DNA of 64,000 nt from CAVRXZ01 sp963773035 (GCA_963773035.1 CAVYZX010000001.1:124001-188000), one strand, 5' to 3'. Shown: positions 8,732 to 17,939, numbered from the stretch's first letter. Notes: generated by a model from the letters alone, not told the origin. Made by a program: numbers and translations.

Positions 8732-8763
8732 GGCCCGCCGGCGTGATCAGCGCCGGGCGGGCC
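8732..8763 (-). promoter_or_regulatory. strong hairpin in the TonB-receptor leader
   Basis: Arms GGCCCGCCGGCG and CGCCGGGCGGGCC (one bulge) enclose a 7-nt loop TGATCAG between the Fur-box-like site and the receptor start. A second smaller hairpin (GGTCTCCC / GGGACC) follows at about 8704-8719. The leader is about 170 nt and looks structured. I could not match it to a known riboswitch class. Confidence 0.4.
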
Positions 8764-8790
8764 GTTCTCGCCTGCGAATGAATCCTGTTA

Positions 8791-8813
8791 AAAGTGAGAC
8801 TGAGTCTCACTTT
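8791..8813. promoter_or_regulatory. Fur-box-like perfect palindrome
   Basis: A perfect inverted repeat has 11-bp arms (AAAGTGAGACT and its complement) around a single central G. Its core TGAGACT-N-AGTCTCA has the 7-1-7 geometry of the Fur recognition sequence. It lies upstream of the siderophore-type receptor, so iron-dependent repression by a Fur-family protein is the natural reading. The binding protein is inferred, not shown. Confidence 0.6.
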
Positions 8814-8827
8814 CAGTGAGCTAGGAT

Positions 8828-8848
8828 ACCCGACTGATTTAGTCGGGT
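8828..8848 (-). terminator. hairpin downstream of the tannase-like gene
   Basis: An 8-bp stem (ACCCGACT / AGTCGGGT) with a 5-nt loop lies 19 bp after the stop of the esterase gene and before the TonB promoter region. There is no clear T-run, so factor-independent termination is uncertain. Confidence 0.4.
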
Positions 8849-8866
8849 CAAGGGGGGAATGCTGTC

Positions 8867-10465
8867 TTACTGAGTCGAGCGCTCAGGCGGGGACGCGACG
8901 CACGCAAAATTTGCCGCATCGTCCGTGCTTCCGGATCCGTTCCACTTCGCCACCTTGCCGTACGGACAGAGCGGCCGCGTACGATCGACGGCGCCATTGG
9001 TCACGTGCGACGCGATGATCTTGTCGGGCGCCTGTCCGTTTTCAATCCATTGCTCCATCGCCGCCACCTTGTCGAAGGTGTCGGTGCCCGGCCCTCCGGC
9101 GCAGTGGCCCATTCCGGGGACCATATAGAGCTGAATCGATTTTCCTTCCGAGCCTTTGCTCGTGGATTTCGTGACGCCCTTGAAGTAATTCACGGCGTTC
9201 ATCGCCGCGACCTGTTGATCGGCCCACCCGTGATAGATGAGCAGCTTTCCGCCGCGGCTGAAGAAGGGCTGCAGGTTCGTTTCAGCGGAGTTGATGACTC
9301 CTTTGTCGGACGAGATCGTGAGGTCGATGTCGGATGCTGCGTTGAAGCGGCGCCAGTCCCAATTCGGATCCTTGAACACGATGTACTTGAACGCGTCCTG
9401 AACCGTGTTGATTGGCTCGGGCCCGGCCAGCGTCGCCCAACCAAGCTCCGAGCCGGGTTGCAGCAACGCGGGGAAAACCACGGCTCCGGTTTTCGGATGC
9501 TTGACGGGTTCAATCAGGGCGCGGGCGGTTTCGACCTGTGCGGACGTCAGGCACGACGGACTGTCGGCACCCTTGCATTCGAGCACCTTCGGGTCGAAGT
9601 GGCAGCGGGTCGGATCTTCGAGCACGCCGTCCTTGACGGCATCGTGCGCGTCGCACGCCTGCAGCACGGCATCATGAATCATCGAATACTTTTCGGTCGG
9701 GATGTAGCTGTCGGCGCTTCGGTGAACCGCCTGGCCGATCAATATCCGAGCCACGTGCAGCATCATGCCGTTCACAGCAGGAGCGCCAGCGACAATCCCG
9801 TCGTAGTCGGCAGGATAGCGTTGCGCTTCTGTGATTCCCTGGCGCCCGCCTTGCGAGCATCCGTTCCACAACGAGAGCTTGGGCGCGTTTCCGTAGTACG
9901 CGTTGATGACGGTCTTCGCATGCACGGTCATTTCATGAACCGCGCGATAACCGAAGTCGATGACCTTCTCGGGATGTCCGAGTGCAAACGCTCCTGAGTT
10001 GCCGGCATGACCGGTATCGGTGCTGGCGCTTGCATAGCCGCCGGCCACGGATTGAGCCAGCGCCGGGTAAGAGATGACACCGGCCCAGCCGCCGTTCCCG
10101 ACGGCTTGAAACTTTCCGTTCCATCCGGCCGTCGGCAGCCAGACTTCGACCTTGATGTCGGAGTCGGGACTGGGGGTCAAAGTTGCCGTCACGCGGCAGA
10201 ACGACGGCAAGCTGCTATAGAGCCGCGCCGCCGCAGCGCCGCGGCCGCCCGTCGCGGTTGCGCCCGCGGTCGGGGGCACGAATGCGCCGGGCGCCACGGT
10301 TTGTGCCTGGTCGACTTTGGCGTTGGGCAATGCCAGCGATGCGAGACTCTCGCACGATCCAGTCGCGAGGACCTCAGCGCGGACGGGAGTCCCGTAGAGA
10401 AACGTGGCCAGCAACGACACGCTTGCGAACGCCACGAACGTGAGACTTCGATTCGGCGCAGACAT
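8867..10465 (-). CDS. secreted tannase/feruloyl-esterase family protein
   Basis: The 532-residue protein starts at ATG 10463-10465, with AAGGAGG seven nt upstream, and has a signal peptide (~1-31). The tannase-family alpha/beta hydrolase signature is complete: nucleophile Ser204 in NGCSQGGRQG, an acid Asp in YHGWADQQV and His in PGMGHCAGGPG near the C-terminus. Family members split ester bonds of gallate, ferulate or mono-ester aromatics outside the cell. Length fits. A paralogue lies at 34233-35771. A cupin gene lies 38 bp upstream on the same strand and may be co-transcribed. The substrate is inferred only at family level. Confidence 0.88.
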   Translation of the reverse strand: MSAPNRSLTFVAFASVSLLATFLYGTPVRAEVLATGSCESLASLALPNAKVDQAQTVAPGAFVPPTAGATATGGRGAAAARLYSSLPSFCRVTATLTPSPDSDIKVEVWLPTAGWNGKFQAVGNGGWAGVISYPALAQSVAGGYASASTDTGHAGNSGAFALGHPEKVIDFGYRAVHEMTVHAKTVINAYYGNAPKLSLWNGCSQGGRQGITEAQRYPADYDGIVAGAPAVNGMMLHVARILIGQAVHRSADSYIPTEKYSMIHDAVLQACDAHDAVKDGVLEDPTRCHFDPKVLECKGADSPSCLTSAQVETARALIEPVKHPKTGAVVFPALLQPGSELGWATLAGPEPINTVQDAFKYIVFKDPNWDWRRFNAASDIDLTISSDKGVINSAETNLQPFFSRGGKLLIYHGWADQQVAAMNAVNYFKGVTKSTSKGSEGKSIQLYMVPGMGHCAGGPGTDTFDKVAAMEQWIENGQAPDKIIASHVTNGAVDRTRPLCPYGKVAKWNGSGSTDDAANFACVASPPERSTQ

Positions 10466-10503
10466 CGGCAAACCTCCTTGCCGGCAAGAGTGGTGGCAGA
10501 ATT

Positions 10504-10938
10504 CTATTTGCTGCGAATTGCATCCACATTAAAAGCAAGCTTCTCGATGGCATCAAGCCCGCCTGCCGCCGTCGTCTGCTTCACGAAGATTTCGAGAACG
10601 GCGGCGACGGTCGTGCCGGTGTTCTTGAATCCGTGAGAAGTCCCTCGCTTCAGGAAGAACGCTTGCCCGGATGCCGCAGCAACCGGCGCGTCGGTTCCAA
10701 TGGTCAGCTGCAATTGACCTTCGATGGGAACCCACAAGTGGTAGACGACGTCGTCGTGCTGGTGTGCGCGTCGCGTGGCCCCGGGCTGGATCTCGACTCG
10801 AGTAACACGCACTTCGGCACGATCGATCAGTCGCGTGGGCCGGACGCCAGGGTCAGCTTCCCCCGGCGTCTGCGCCATCACCGGCCGACCGACGAGCGTC
10901 GCCAATGCCAGGCCAAATACCGCCAGGTATCGTTGCAT
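10504..10938 (-). CDS. secreted cupin-domain protein
   Basis: The 144-residue protein has a signal peptide (~1-22) and a single cupin barrel: RVEIQPGATRRAHQHDDVVYHLW (metal-type His pair) and FLKRGTSHGFKNTGTTVAAVLE (second motif). GGGAGG lies 7 nt before the ATG. Small secreted cupins of this kind often bind a metal, but no enzymatic role can be assigned. It is followed by the tannase-like gene on the same strand and is divergent from the gamma-glutamyltransferase gene. Confidence 0.8.
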   Translation of the reverse strand: MQRYLAVFGLALATLVGRPVMAQTPGEADPGVRPTRLIDRAEVRVTRVEIQPGATRRAHQHDDVVYHLWVPIEGQLQLTIGTDAPVAAASGQAFFLKRGTSHGFKNTGTTVAAVLEIFVKQTTAAGGLDAIEKLAFNVDAIRSK

Positions 10939-11070
10939 GCGTCATCCTCCCGTATAACGGCGCCATTATGCCGGAAGATGACCCGACAAATCCGCCCTTC
11001 TCATTTCAACAAAGTTAGATCCACTTCTCCCCGCGAGCGGTCTACTATGAGTCCCGGAATGTGAGGATCT

Positions 11071-12946
11071 ATGGTCCTGAGGTTACCCCGGCGAGTCGGA
11101 TTGCCGGCTTGGATCGTCAGTGTATCGGCTGCGTTGGTGGCCATCGTCCCGGTGATCGGCCCGGCCGTACGCGCGGCCGAACGGCCGCCGGTCATAGGAC
11201 GGAACGCCGGCGTATCGGCCGGACACCCGCTCACCACTGCCGCCGCATTCGAGGTGCTCACAAAGGGCGGCAATGCTTTCGACGCAGGAGTGGCCGCGCT
11301 TCTCGTGGGTGGCGTGGTCGAACAGGATCTCTACAGCCTTGGTGGCGAAGCGTTGGTCCTCGTATATCCACAAAGTACCCGCAAGGTCGTTGCGGTAGTC
11401 GGACAAGGTTGGGCGCCGAAAAACGCGACGATCGATTGGTACACGAAGCGCGGGAAGGATCTGAACGGCGCTGGGCTCGACCCCGCCGTTGTTCCCGGCG
11501 CGCTCCATGCGGCGCTCACCGTTCTCGATCAGTGGGGCACGATGAGCTTCGAGCAAGTGTCCGCCAGAGCCATTGAGTACGCGGAGCAGGGCTTTCCGCT
11601 GCGACCGCGCACGGCGCGTGCGATCGAGGGCAACCTCAAGTTCTTCGAATCCTGGCCCGACAACCGGCGGTACTGGCTCAAGCCCGATGGATCGATGTAC
11701 GCACCAGGCGAGACCATCCGGTTTCCAACATTGGCACACACGCTGAAGCTCATGGTCGAAGCCGAGCGAGCGGCGGCGCGCCAGGGACGGACGGCGGGCA
11801 TCGTCGCGGCGCGCGATCGGTTCTACAAAGGCGACATCGCCCGCGACATGGTCGCCTTTCTCAAACAGCATCAAGCGCCGTTCGAGCTCGACGACTTCTC
11901 GGAGTTCTTTGCCAGGATCGAGGCGCCGGCCACGACGAGCTATCGGGGATACCAGGTCTACAAGCATTCGTTCGGGAGCCAGGGCCCTGTGCTGCTCGAA
12001 GCGCTCAACATTCTCGAGCAATTCGATTTGAAGTCGATGAAACACAACAGCGCCGACTATCTCCACACCGTCGTGGAGGCGCTGAAGCTGGCGTATGCGG
12101 ATCGCGACAGCTACTACGGCGATCCCGCGTTCGTGCGCACCCCGGCAGAAGGTCTCCTTTCCAAGGCGTACGCCAGGGAGCGCAGCAAACTCATCGATCC
12201 GAAACGCGCGTCGCGGGCGTTCGTCGCCGGAAATCCTTTGTCGTTCGATTCGACCGTGAAGGAGTGGAAGTATTGGGTCGCGAACGTGGCCGACGGTCAC
12301 ACGCCGGGTCAACCGGTGCCAGATGCCGAGCCGCTCCGTGGCACCGCTCAAAGACACGACGCACATCGCGATCATCGACCGTGCCGGCAACATCTTCGAC
12401 AGCACGCCCAGCGGCGGCTGGATTCCTGGCGCCGTCATTCTTGGCAACACCGGGATCGGGATGAGCGTGCGCGGCGAACAGTTCTGGCTCGACGAGACGC
12501 GTGCTGCTCAGTTGCGGCCGCGCGCCCGGCCGCGCTACACGCTGACGCCGAGCATCGTGCTGCGCAATGGCGAGCCGTTCATGGCGCTCGGGACGCCAGG
12601 CGGCGACAACCAGGATCAGACGATCCTCCAAGCGTTCCTGAACGTGGTCGAGTTCTGGCCTGCCTGGTACCCGAACCTCCACGAAGCGTTCGAGTGGCCT
12701 CGCGTTCAGACATTACATTTCTACGGATCGTTCTGGCCGCACACGGAGGGGTTCAATAAGCTGAACGTGGAGTCGACGGTACCGGACGCCGTGTTCAAAG
12801 ATCTGCAGTCCAGGGGTCACGACGTGAGCAGGATTCCGCCCTTCAGCATCGCCAGCTGTGCGACCGCCGTGCTCATCGATCCGGCAAGCAGCAATCGGAT
12901 AGCGGGCGCCGATCCGCGTCGCGACTGTTACGCGATGGCTTACTGA
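11071..12946 (+). CDS. ggt: gamma-glutamyltransferase, frameshifted
   Basis: The gene encodes a periplasmic gamma-glutamyltranspeptidase precursor: signal peptide (~1-33), the large-subunit core (GHPLTTAAAFEVLTKGGNAFDAG, GGVVEQDLYSLGGEALVLVY) and then the small subunit, whose N-terminal nucleophile is the Thr encoded at 12356-12358 in LKDTTHIAIID. The frame changes by one extra base between about 12315 and 12350, immediately before the autoprocessing site. Both halves are otherwise intact, including GTPGGDNQDQTILQAFLNV. One base of sequencing error or a recent mutation would explain it. The enzyme cleaves gamma-glutamyl compounds such as glutathione. The start is ATG 11071 with GAGG upstream. 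Confidence 0.85.
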
Positions 12947-12983
12947 CAGACACTCAGGCGGTGCCAGGTACCTCGCCAAGCAA

Positions 12984-14099
12984 TTAGCGATTCGTGCCGC
13001 GGGCGGCGAGGATCGCGTTGTATTCGTCGGTGGCGCGACGCGTGCCCTCCAGATCCATGCTCGGTCCGCCGGTGCCCTTGAATTCGTTGTACAGCCGGAC
13101 CGTGTTCATGACGATTCGCTCCGGCCCGATCCAGTTGTCGAATCGGCCAAGCTTGATCTCGGCGGCAGCCCGCCCTGGACTCATGCCAGCGTCGTAGCGC
13201 TTTTTCACCTCCGGCTGAAGCATCCGGAAGTAGTCGGCCATCTCGGCCAGCTCCTTTTTGCCGCCGATCGGTCCGTGGCCCGGAACAATGGTGTCGATGT
13301 CCATCTTCATGATTCTGTCGATGGTCTCGAGCCACTTACCGACGTGCGCGTTGTGCGCGAACGGCGCGACGTAATAGAAGGCGATGTCGCTGGCGAACAG
13401 AATCTTGTACTGCGGGATGTAGACGATCAAATCGCCGTACGTGTGTGCGGGTCCGAGGAACTCCACTTCGACCGCTGTGCTTCCGTGGTGGTAGGCCATT
13501 TTGCCTTCGACCGTCGTCGACGGCACGACCACCTTCCTGTCTTCGGTCCCATCGGCCCAGCCATCACGCTTGTCCCATTTCGCGGGCGTGGTGGCGACCG
13601 TTTTGAGAACCTCGTCCCTGCAGTATGGATGGCTGATGATCTCAACCGGCGGAAAAAACTGATTGCCATTTACGTGATCGCCGTGATGGTGCGTGTTGAT
13701 CAGGCGACGGAAGGGCTTGTTGCTGGTTGCCTGGCCGGCCGCGGCGAGAAAGGCCTTGGTATGGAACGGCGCTCCGTACGCGTCGATGGCCATCAGGTGG
13801 TCTTCGCCGACGATGAAGCCGCCGTTCGAGACGCCCTGGTTTGCCTGGCCTGGACCGCCGGCCTGGACGTACGCGAACACGTTGGGAGCGAGCTCCCGGA
13901 GCTCCGTTTTCCAGCTCGGGACTTGAGGAAATCTGGGATCTGGTGGCGGGGAGGTGGCGACAGGAATCTGTGCCTCGAGCCGCGCGGGGGTTCCCAGGCC
14001 CTTCATCACGGCAGCGAGTCCAACGGCCGCACGGGCGCCGCGAGCGATCGCCGCTCGTCGCGTCACCTCTCCTTTCTCCATGAGCAGTGATGTCGCCAT
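12984..14099 (-). CDS. Tat-exported metallo-beta-lactamase-fold hydrolase
   Basis: The 371-residue protein starts at ATG 14097-14099 with AAGGAG 6 nt upstream; a longer frame upstream is unlikely. It has a Tat-like leader (TRRAAIARGARAAVGLAA), then the MBL fold with the zinc motif HHHGDH at 137-142 (NTHHHGDHVNGN), a second His in GPAHTYGDLIVYIP, and an Asp/His pair in SDIAFYYV and VPGHGPIGG. It resembles the quinoprotein-relay/SoxH-like MBL group. It hydrolyses an unknown ester or thioester. It is convergent with the gamma-glutamyltransferase and divergent from the Cox cluster. Confidence 0.85.
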   Translation of the reverse strand: MATSLLMEKGEVTRRAAIARGARAAVGLAAVMKGLGTPARLEAQIPVATSPPPDPRFPQVPSWKTELRELAPNVFAYVQAGGPGQANQGVSNGGFIVGEDHLMAIDAYGAPFHTKAFLAAAGQATSNKPFRRLINTHHHGDHVNGNQFFPPVEIISHPYCRDEVLKTVATTPAKWDKRDGWADGTEDRKVVVPSTTVEGKMAYHHGSTAVEVEFLGPAHTYGDLIVYIPQYKILFASDIAFYYVAPFAHNAHVGKWLETIDRIMKMDIDTIVPGHGPIGGKKELAEMADYFRMLQPEVKKRYDAGMSPGRAAAEIKLGRFDNWIGPERIVMNTVRLYNEFKGTGGPSMDLEGTRRATDEYNAILAARGTNR

Positions 14100-14249
14100 G
14101 TGAGGCTCCTTCTTGAGTGAGGTCTTGCCAAGCTCTGTGTGGTTCCCGTGAGCAGTCGTCAAGTTGGGGCGTAGTGTAGCGCCGAATTCAAGGACATGGA
14201 TCCACGGGTAATTCTGGAGTTGCGGGTGGCATGTTGCGAGTTTGCGTGT

Positions 14250-14278
14250 TTGACACTCGGATGGCCGGGCGATATACA
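14250..14278 (+). promoter_or_regulatory. near-consensus sigma-70 promoter of the Cox cluster
   Basis: TTGACA at 14250-14255 and TATACA at 14273-14278 are separated by exactly 17 bp. Initiation near 14285 would give a leader of about 20 nt to the first gene at 14304. This is the strongest promoter-like sequence I noticed in the window. Confidence 0.7.
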
Positions 14279-14303
14279 GGTACTCAACTTCCCTTTGGCC
14301 ACG

Positions 14304-15383
14304 ATGAAACACTGGCGCGAGACCGCGGAGATCCTCGAGCGGGTCGCCGAACTGGCTTCGCTTGGACACCGGTCCGCAATCGCCACGGTCGTGCGGATCG
14401 CCGGTTCCTCTTATCGTCGGCCCGGCGCCAAGCTGCTCATCGAAGAAGACGGCCGGACGCGAGGTGGCGTCAGCGGTGGCTGCCTCGAAGCCGACGTGCG
14501 CGAAATCGCGTTGCAGGTCCTGCGCACTGAAGTGCCGCGCCTGCTTCACTACGACACCGGTTCGGACGACAACACGGTCTGGGGACTTGGCTTGGGTTGC
14601 AACGGGTCGGTCGATATCTTCGTGCAACCTGCGACCCGCGCGTTCGTCTCGAACGTCTTACCTTTGATGGAAGCCCGGCTCGACGGGCGCGAAACGTTCG
14701 CGGTTGCCACCGTCGTGGATGGCCCTTCTGATGTCGGCCGCTCTGTCGTGGTCGGCGATTCTACAGACTCTGTCGGCATGACCGGGATTGATCGTGATTT
14801 GGCTCGGTTGGCCGCCGCAGCCCTCGACGAGAGTCGTTCCCGCCTGCAGATCCTCGATTCAAGGCTAGTCTTCATAGAGGTCCTGAAGACGCCGCCTCGC
14901 TTGATCGTGTGCGGCGCTGGCGACGACGCCCAGCCGCTGGCGACCTACGCCTCTCAGGCGGGATTCGACGTCACCGTGATCGATCACAGGCCCGCCTATC
15001 TGTCCTCGGAGCGGTTTCCGACGGCACGCCAACTTCTGAATGTGAGACCTGAAGAAGAGCTCGGCCTGCTGGACGTCGGTTCAAGCGACATGATCGTGGT
15101 CAAAACACACTCCTTTAACCGCGACTGCGAATGGGTCCGAGTCTTCTTGCGGACGAAGGCCGCCTACATTGGCCTTCTAGGACCTCGGGCGCGAACGGAA
15201 GAGATACTTCAGCGAATGAGTGCCGGCGCCGCTGATCGAGTGTTCGGTCCGGTCGGCCTGGATGTGGGAGCGGACGGCCCCGAGCAAATCGCGGTTAGCA
15301 TCCTGGCTGAACTGCTGGCCGTCCACGCACGGCAGCAACCCCGCCATCTTCGTGAAAGAGGAACGGCCATCCATGTCGGCTGA
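14304..15383 (+). CDS. XdhC/CoxI family molybdenum cofactor insertion factor
   Basis: The 359-residue protein has the XdhC_CoxI domain (~1-85, ATVVRIAGSSYRRPGAKLLI and GGVSGGCLEADVRE) and a C-terminal Rossmann domain (~190-340, LIVCGAGDDAQPLATYA, then VIDHRPAY). XdhC-type proteins bind Moco, help sulfurate it and deliver it to xanthine-dehydrogenase-family enzymes. ATG 14304 was chosen because the conserved core begins right after it; a longer frame would overlap the promoter. It is the first gene of the cluster and its last 11 bp overlap the next gene, suggesting coupled translation. Assignment as CoxI rather than CoxF is by position only. Confidence 0.88.
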   Translation: MKHWRETAEILERVAELASLGHRSAIATVVRIAGSSYRRPGAKLLIEEDGRTRGGVSGGCLEADVREIALQVLRTEVPRLLHYDTGSDDNTVWGLGLGCNGSVDIFVQPATRAFVSNVLPLMEARLDGRETFAVATVVDGPSDVGRSVVVGDSTDSVGMTGIDRDLARLAAAALDESRSRLQILDSRLVFIEVLKTPPRLIVCGAGDDAQPLATYASQAGFDVTVIDHRPAYLSSERFPTARQLLNVRPEEELGLLDVGSSDMIVVKTHSFNRDCEWVRVFLRTKAAYIGLLGPRARTEEILQRMSAGAADRVFGPVGLDVGADGPEQIAVSILAELLAVHARQQPRHLRERGTAIHVG

Positions 15384-15987
15384 CGACGTCGATCGTATCG
15401 CGGGCATCGTCCTGGCGGCGGGAACGTCCACGCGAATGGGACACAACAAGCTGTTCGTCGAGCTCGAGGGCGAAACGCTCGTGCACCGAACGGTCAGACG
15501 CGTAGCGGATGTCAGCCTCGACCCGGTAATCGTCGTCCTGGGTCACGAATCCGAGCAGGTGAAGGATGCGATCGGAACGCTGACGTGTCGTCTGGTATTC
15601 AACCCAGATTACCTACGAGGCGTGAACAGCTCACTCCGCGCCGGAATTCATGCCGCGTCGGAGTCGCCAGCTCGAGCTGCAGTCGTGGTCCTCGCCGACA
15701 TGCCATTTGTCACGACTGCGATGATCGAAACGCTTGTCGCCGTATACCGGCGGAGCCACTCGCCGCTGGTCATCTCCGACTACGACGGCGTAAACGCGCC
15801 ACCGATGCTCTATGACCGTTCGCTCTTCAGCGAGCTCGCGATGTCGGAGGGTCAGGGCTGCGGCAAGCACGTCGTGAAGCGGCATCGTCATAAAGCGCAG
15901 AGCATCTCGTGGCCGGTCGAAGCGCTGACCGATCTCGACGTGCCCGAGGACTACGAGCGCGTCAAGGCGCTCGTCGAGGCGCGATAG
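15373..15987 (+). CDS. MocA-type molybdenum cofactor cytidylyltransferase
   Basis: The 204-residue nucleotidyltransferase carries the MocA/MobA motif LAAGTSTRMGHNK (~13-25) and the metal/nucleotide motif VVVLADMPFV (~105-114). MocA converts Mo-molybdopterin to the cytosine dinucleotide form used by CO dehydrogenase and related hydroxylases, so its place in the cluster is coherent. The start ATG 15373 lies inside the end of the preceding gene (11-bp overlap). Related proteins exist that act on other nucleotides; the Cox context makes MocA the best reading. Confidence 0.85.
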   Translation: MSADDVDRIAGIVLAAGTSTRMGHNKLFVELEGETLVHRTVRRVADVSLDPVIVVLGHESEQVKDAIGTLTCRLVFNPDYLRGVNSSLRAGIHAASESPARAAVVVLADMPFVTTAMIETLVAVYRRSHSPLVISDYDGVNAPPMLYDRSLFSELAMSEGQGCGKHVVKRHRHKAQSISWPVEALTDLDVPEDYERVKALVEAR

Positions 15988-15995
15988 GTACGCGA

Positions 15996-16016
15996 ACGCA
16001 GCCCTAAAGGCTGCGT
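15996..16016. repeat. intercistronic palindrome (CGCAGCC type)
   Basis: An 8-bp stem (ACGCAGCC / GGCTGCGT) with loop CTAAA sits in the 63-bp gap between the MocA and XdhC-YHS genes. It may be an mRNA hairpin or a REP-like element; there is no T-run, so it is not a typical terminator. Confidence 0.5.
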
Positions 16017-16050
16017 CACTTTCGATACGCCAGTTCGAGGTGAAGGGCCA

Positions 16051-17037
16051 ATGAATTCCGATCTCTTGCAGCGCGCAGCCGAGCTGACCCGACGCGGCGA
16101 ATCGTTCGTCGTGGCGGTCGTCGTTCGCCGGGAGCCGGCAAGTTCAGCGCAGGTCGGCAACACGGCGCTCGTCACCGAATCCGGCGAGTATCACGGCTGG
16201 CTCGGCGGCAGCTGTATTCACTCCACGGTGGTGCGCGAGGCAGTCGCGGCATTGCGAGATGCCGCGCCACGCCTGATTTCGTTGTCTCCCGATCCTGACG
16301 CAGACCGTCGCACCGGTGTTACGTCATTCCCGATGACTTGCCATAGCGGAGGGAGTGTGGACGTCTTTCTCGAGCCGGTCTTGCCCGCTCCACGTCTTCT
16401 ATTGTTCGGCGTCTCGCCGGCCGCTCAGGCATTGGCGCGGCTTGGCAAGGTGATGGGCTACGACGTCCATGTCGTCGATCCAGACGCGGATCGCTCGGCG
16501 TTTCCAGACGCCGATCGGATTGTCGCCGAATTCAAGCCCCAGGATTTCGCCGACCGGCCGGCATCGCAGAAGAAGCGCCTCTTCGCCGTCGTCGCGACGC
16601 TCGGTCAGCACGATGAAGAAGCGACTCTGGCCGCGATGGCCGTCGATCCGGCGTACCTGGGCGTTGTGGCGAGTCGGAAGCGCTTTTCGCAGATCCGGGA
16701 GACGCTCGGCGAGCGGGGAGCCTCCTCCGCTGCGCTCGACCGAATTACGAACCCGGCTGGGTTGGACATCGGTGCGCGGGCGCCGGAGGAAGTTGCGCTG
16801 AGCATTCTGGCGGAGATCGTCCAGGTCCGGCGGTCGACGAGCGAGCAGCCGCCTGTCAGCGATCCGGCCGTGCGCCCACGCGAGGAGCGCGATCCTGTGT
16901 GCGGTATGACCGTCGCAGTCGAAACGGCACGGTATCACGCTGATCATGGGGGACGGACCTACTACTTCTGCTGCGGCGGCTGCCGCGAGCGATTCATGGC
17001 GACACCGGATCGATTCGTTGCCGCGTTTGCCTCCTGA
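16051..17037 (+). CDS. XdhC/CoxF family protein with C-terminal YHS metal-binding domain
   Basis: The 328-residue protein has an XdhC_CoxI domain (~1-70, SSAQVGNTALVTESG, WLGGSCIHSTVVREAV), a Rossmann XdhC_C domain (~110-250, LLLFGVSPAAQALARLG) and, unusually, a YHS domain from ~280 with Cys284 (DPVCGMTV) and Cys307, Cys308 and Cys311 (FCCGGC). YHS domains bind heavy metals such as copper. Since CO dehydrogenase needs copper at its Mo-S-Cu site, a copper-handling role is an attractive inference. AAGGG upstream supports the ATG. The next gene starts 6 bp downstream. It is likely the CoxF counterpart. Confidence 0.85.
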   Translation: MNSDLLQRAAELTRRGESFVVAVVVRREPASSAQVGNTALVTESGEYHGWLGGSCIHSTVVREAVAALRDAAPRLISLSPDPDADRRTGVTSFPMTCHSGGSVDVFLEPVLPAPRLLLFGVSPAAQALARLGKVMGYDVHVVDPDADRSAFPDADRIVAEFKPQDFADRPASQKKRLFAVVATLGQHDEEATLAAMAVDPAYLGVVASRKRFSQIRETLGERGASSAALDRITNPAGLDIGARAPEEVALSILAEIVQVRRSTSEQPPVSDPAVRPREERDPVCGMTVAVETARYHADHGGRTYYFCCGGCRERFMATPDRFVAAFAS

Positions 17038-17043
17038 GGCCGT

Positions 17044-17934
17044 GTGAGTCCCGAGATTCAAGCGCTACAGGACGCGATGGAACGTCTTGGCTACATCGCC
17101 GACGAGGCGATCGCCACGGCCCTGTTCCTTGCCCGCGAGATGCGCAAGCCGCTCCTCGTCGAGGGCGTGGCTGGCTCAGGAAAGACCGAGCTCGCAAAAG
17201 TGCTGGCAAGGCTGCTCTCCACCGAACTGATCCGTTTGCAGTGCTACGAAGGTCTCGACGTCAATACGGCGCTGTACGAGTGGAACTATCCCCGTCAAAT
17301 GCTTCGCGCGCGAATGGCCGAGCAGGATGGGCAGAGCGCCGCGGAGATCGAAGACATGATCTTCGGCCGTGCCTACCTGCTCGAACGGCCTCTGCTGCGC
17401 GCGATCACCAGACACGAAGGCCCGGCCGTGCTGCTGATCGACGAGATCGATCGCGCCGACGAGGGATTTGAGGCTTTTCTGCTCGAGATTCTGTCCGACT
17501 TCCAGATCACCATCCCCGAGCTGGGCACCATCCGCGCCGAACACGTGCCGTACGTCGTCTTGACCTCGAATCGGAGTCGGGAGATTGGCGATGCGCTCCG
17601 ACGCCGGTGTTTGTACCTCTACGTGGAACACCCCGGGCTCGAGAAAGAGGTGCGAATCATTCGCACGAAGGTCCCCGGCGCGAGCGAGCAGCTCGCTCGT
17701 GAAATCAGTCAATTCATGCACAAGCTTCGGGGACGGCGACTGGCGAAGGCGCCGGGCGTCGCCGAATCGATCGACTGGGCTCAAGCGCTCGTTCGGTTGC
17801 ATCGTCCGTATCTCGACCCGCAGGTCGTCGCCGACACGATTGGCTGTTTCCTCAAGGATCGTCACGACATCGAAGATCTCGACCGTGCACAGATTGACGC
17901 CATGGTTGAGGAAGTGCGGAGCACCGGGGCGTAG
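17044..17934 (+). CDS. coxD: CoxD, MoxR-type AAA+ ATPase for CO dehydrogenase maturation
   Basis: The 296-residue protein is a MoxR-type AAA+ ATPase: Walker A GVAGSGKT at 41-48, Walker B LLIDEID at 130-136, sensor-1 Asn176 in VVLTSNRSRE and an arginine-rich DALRRRC. CoxD is the chaperone-like ATPase that works with the VWA protein CoxE during assembly of the Mo-S-Cu active site. The start is GTG at 17044, 6 bp after the preceding stop, and the next gene begins 5 bp after its end, so operon membership is firm. Length agrees with CoxD. Confidence 0.9.
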   Translation: MSPEIQALQDAMERLGYIADEAIATALFLAREMRKPLLVEGVAGSGKTELAKVLARLLSTELIRLQCYEGLDVNTALYEWNYPRQMLRARMAEQDGQSAAEIEDMIFGRAYLLERPLLRAITRHEGPAVLLIDEIDRADEGFEAFLLEILSDFQITIPELGTIRAEHVPYVVLTSNRSREIGDALRRRCLYLYVEHPGLEKEVRIIRTKVPGASEQLAREISQFMHKLRGRRLAKAPGVAESIDWAQALVRLHRPYLDPQVVADTIGCFLKDRHDIEDLDRAQIDAMVEEVRSTGA

Positions 17935-17939
17935 ACGAC

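Noticed and set aside
8732..8763. TonB-receptor leader hairpin as a cobalamin or other known riboswitch
   Set aside because: I could not find the conserved core bases of any known class; kept only as an unnamed structured leader.
11083..12450. Long minus-strand frame opposite gamma-glutamyltransferase
   Set aside because: Shadow of a GC-rich gene; the plus strand has a full enzyme signature.
14100..14627. N-terminal extension of the Tat-exported MBL protein
   Set aside because: The extension crosses the Cox promoter and first Cox gene, and a good ribosome binding site marks ATG 14099.
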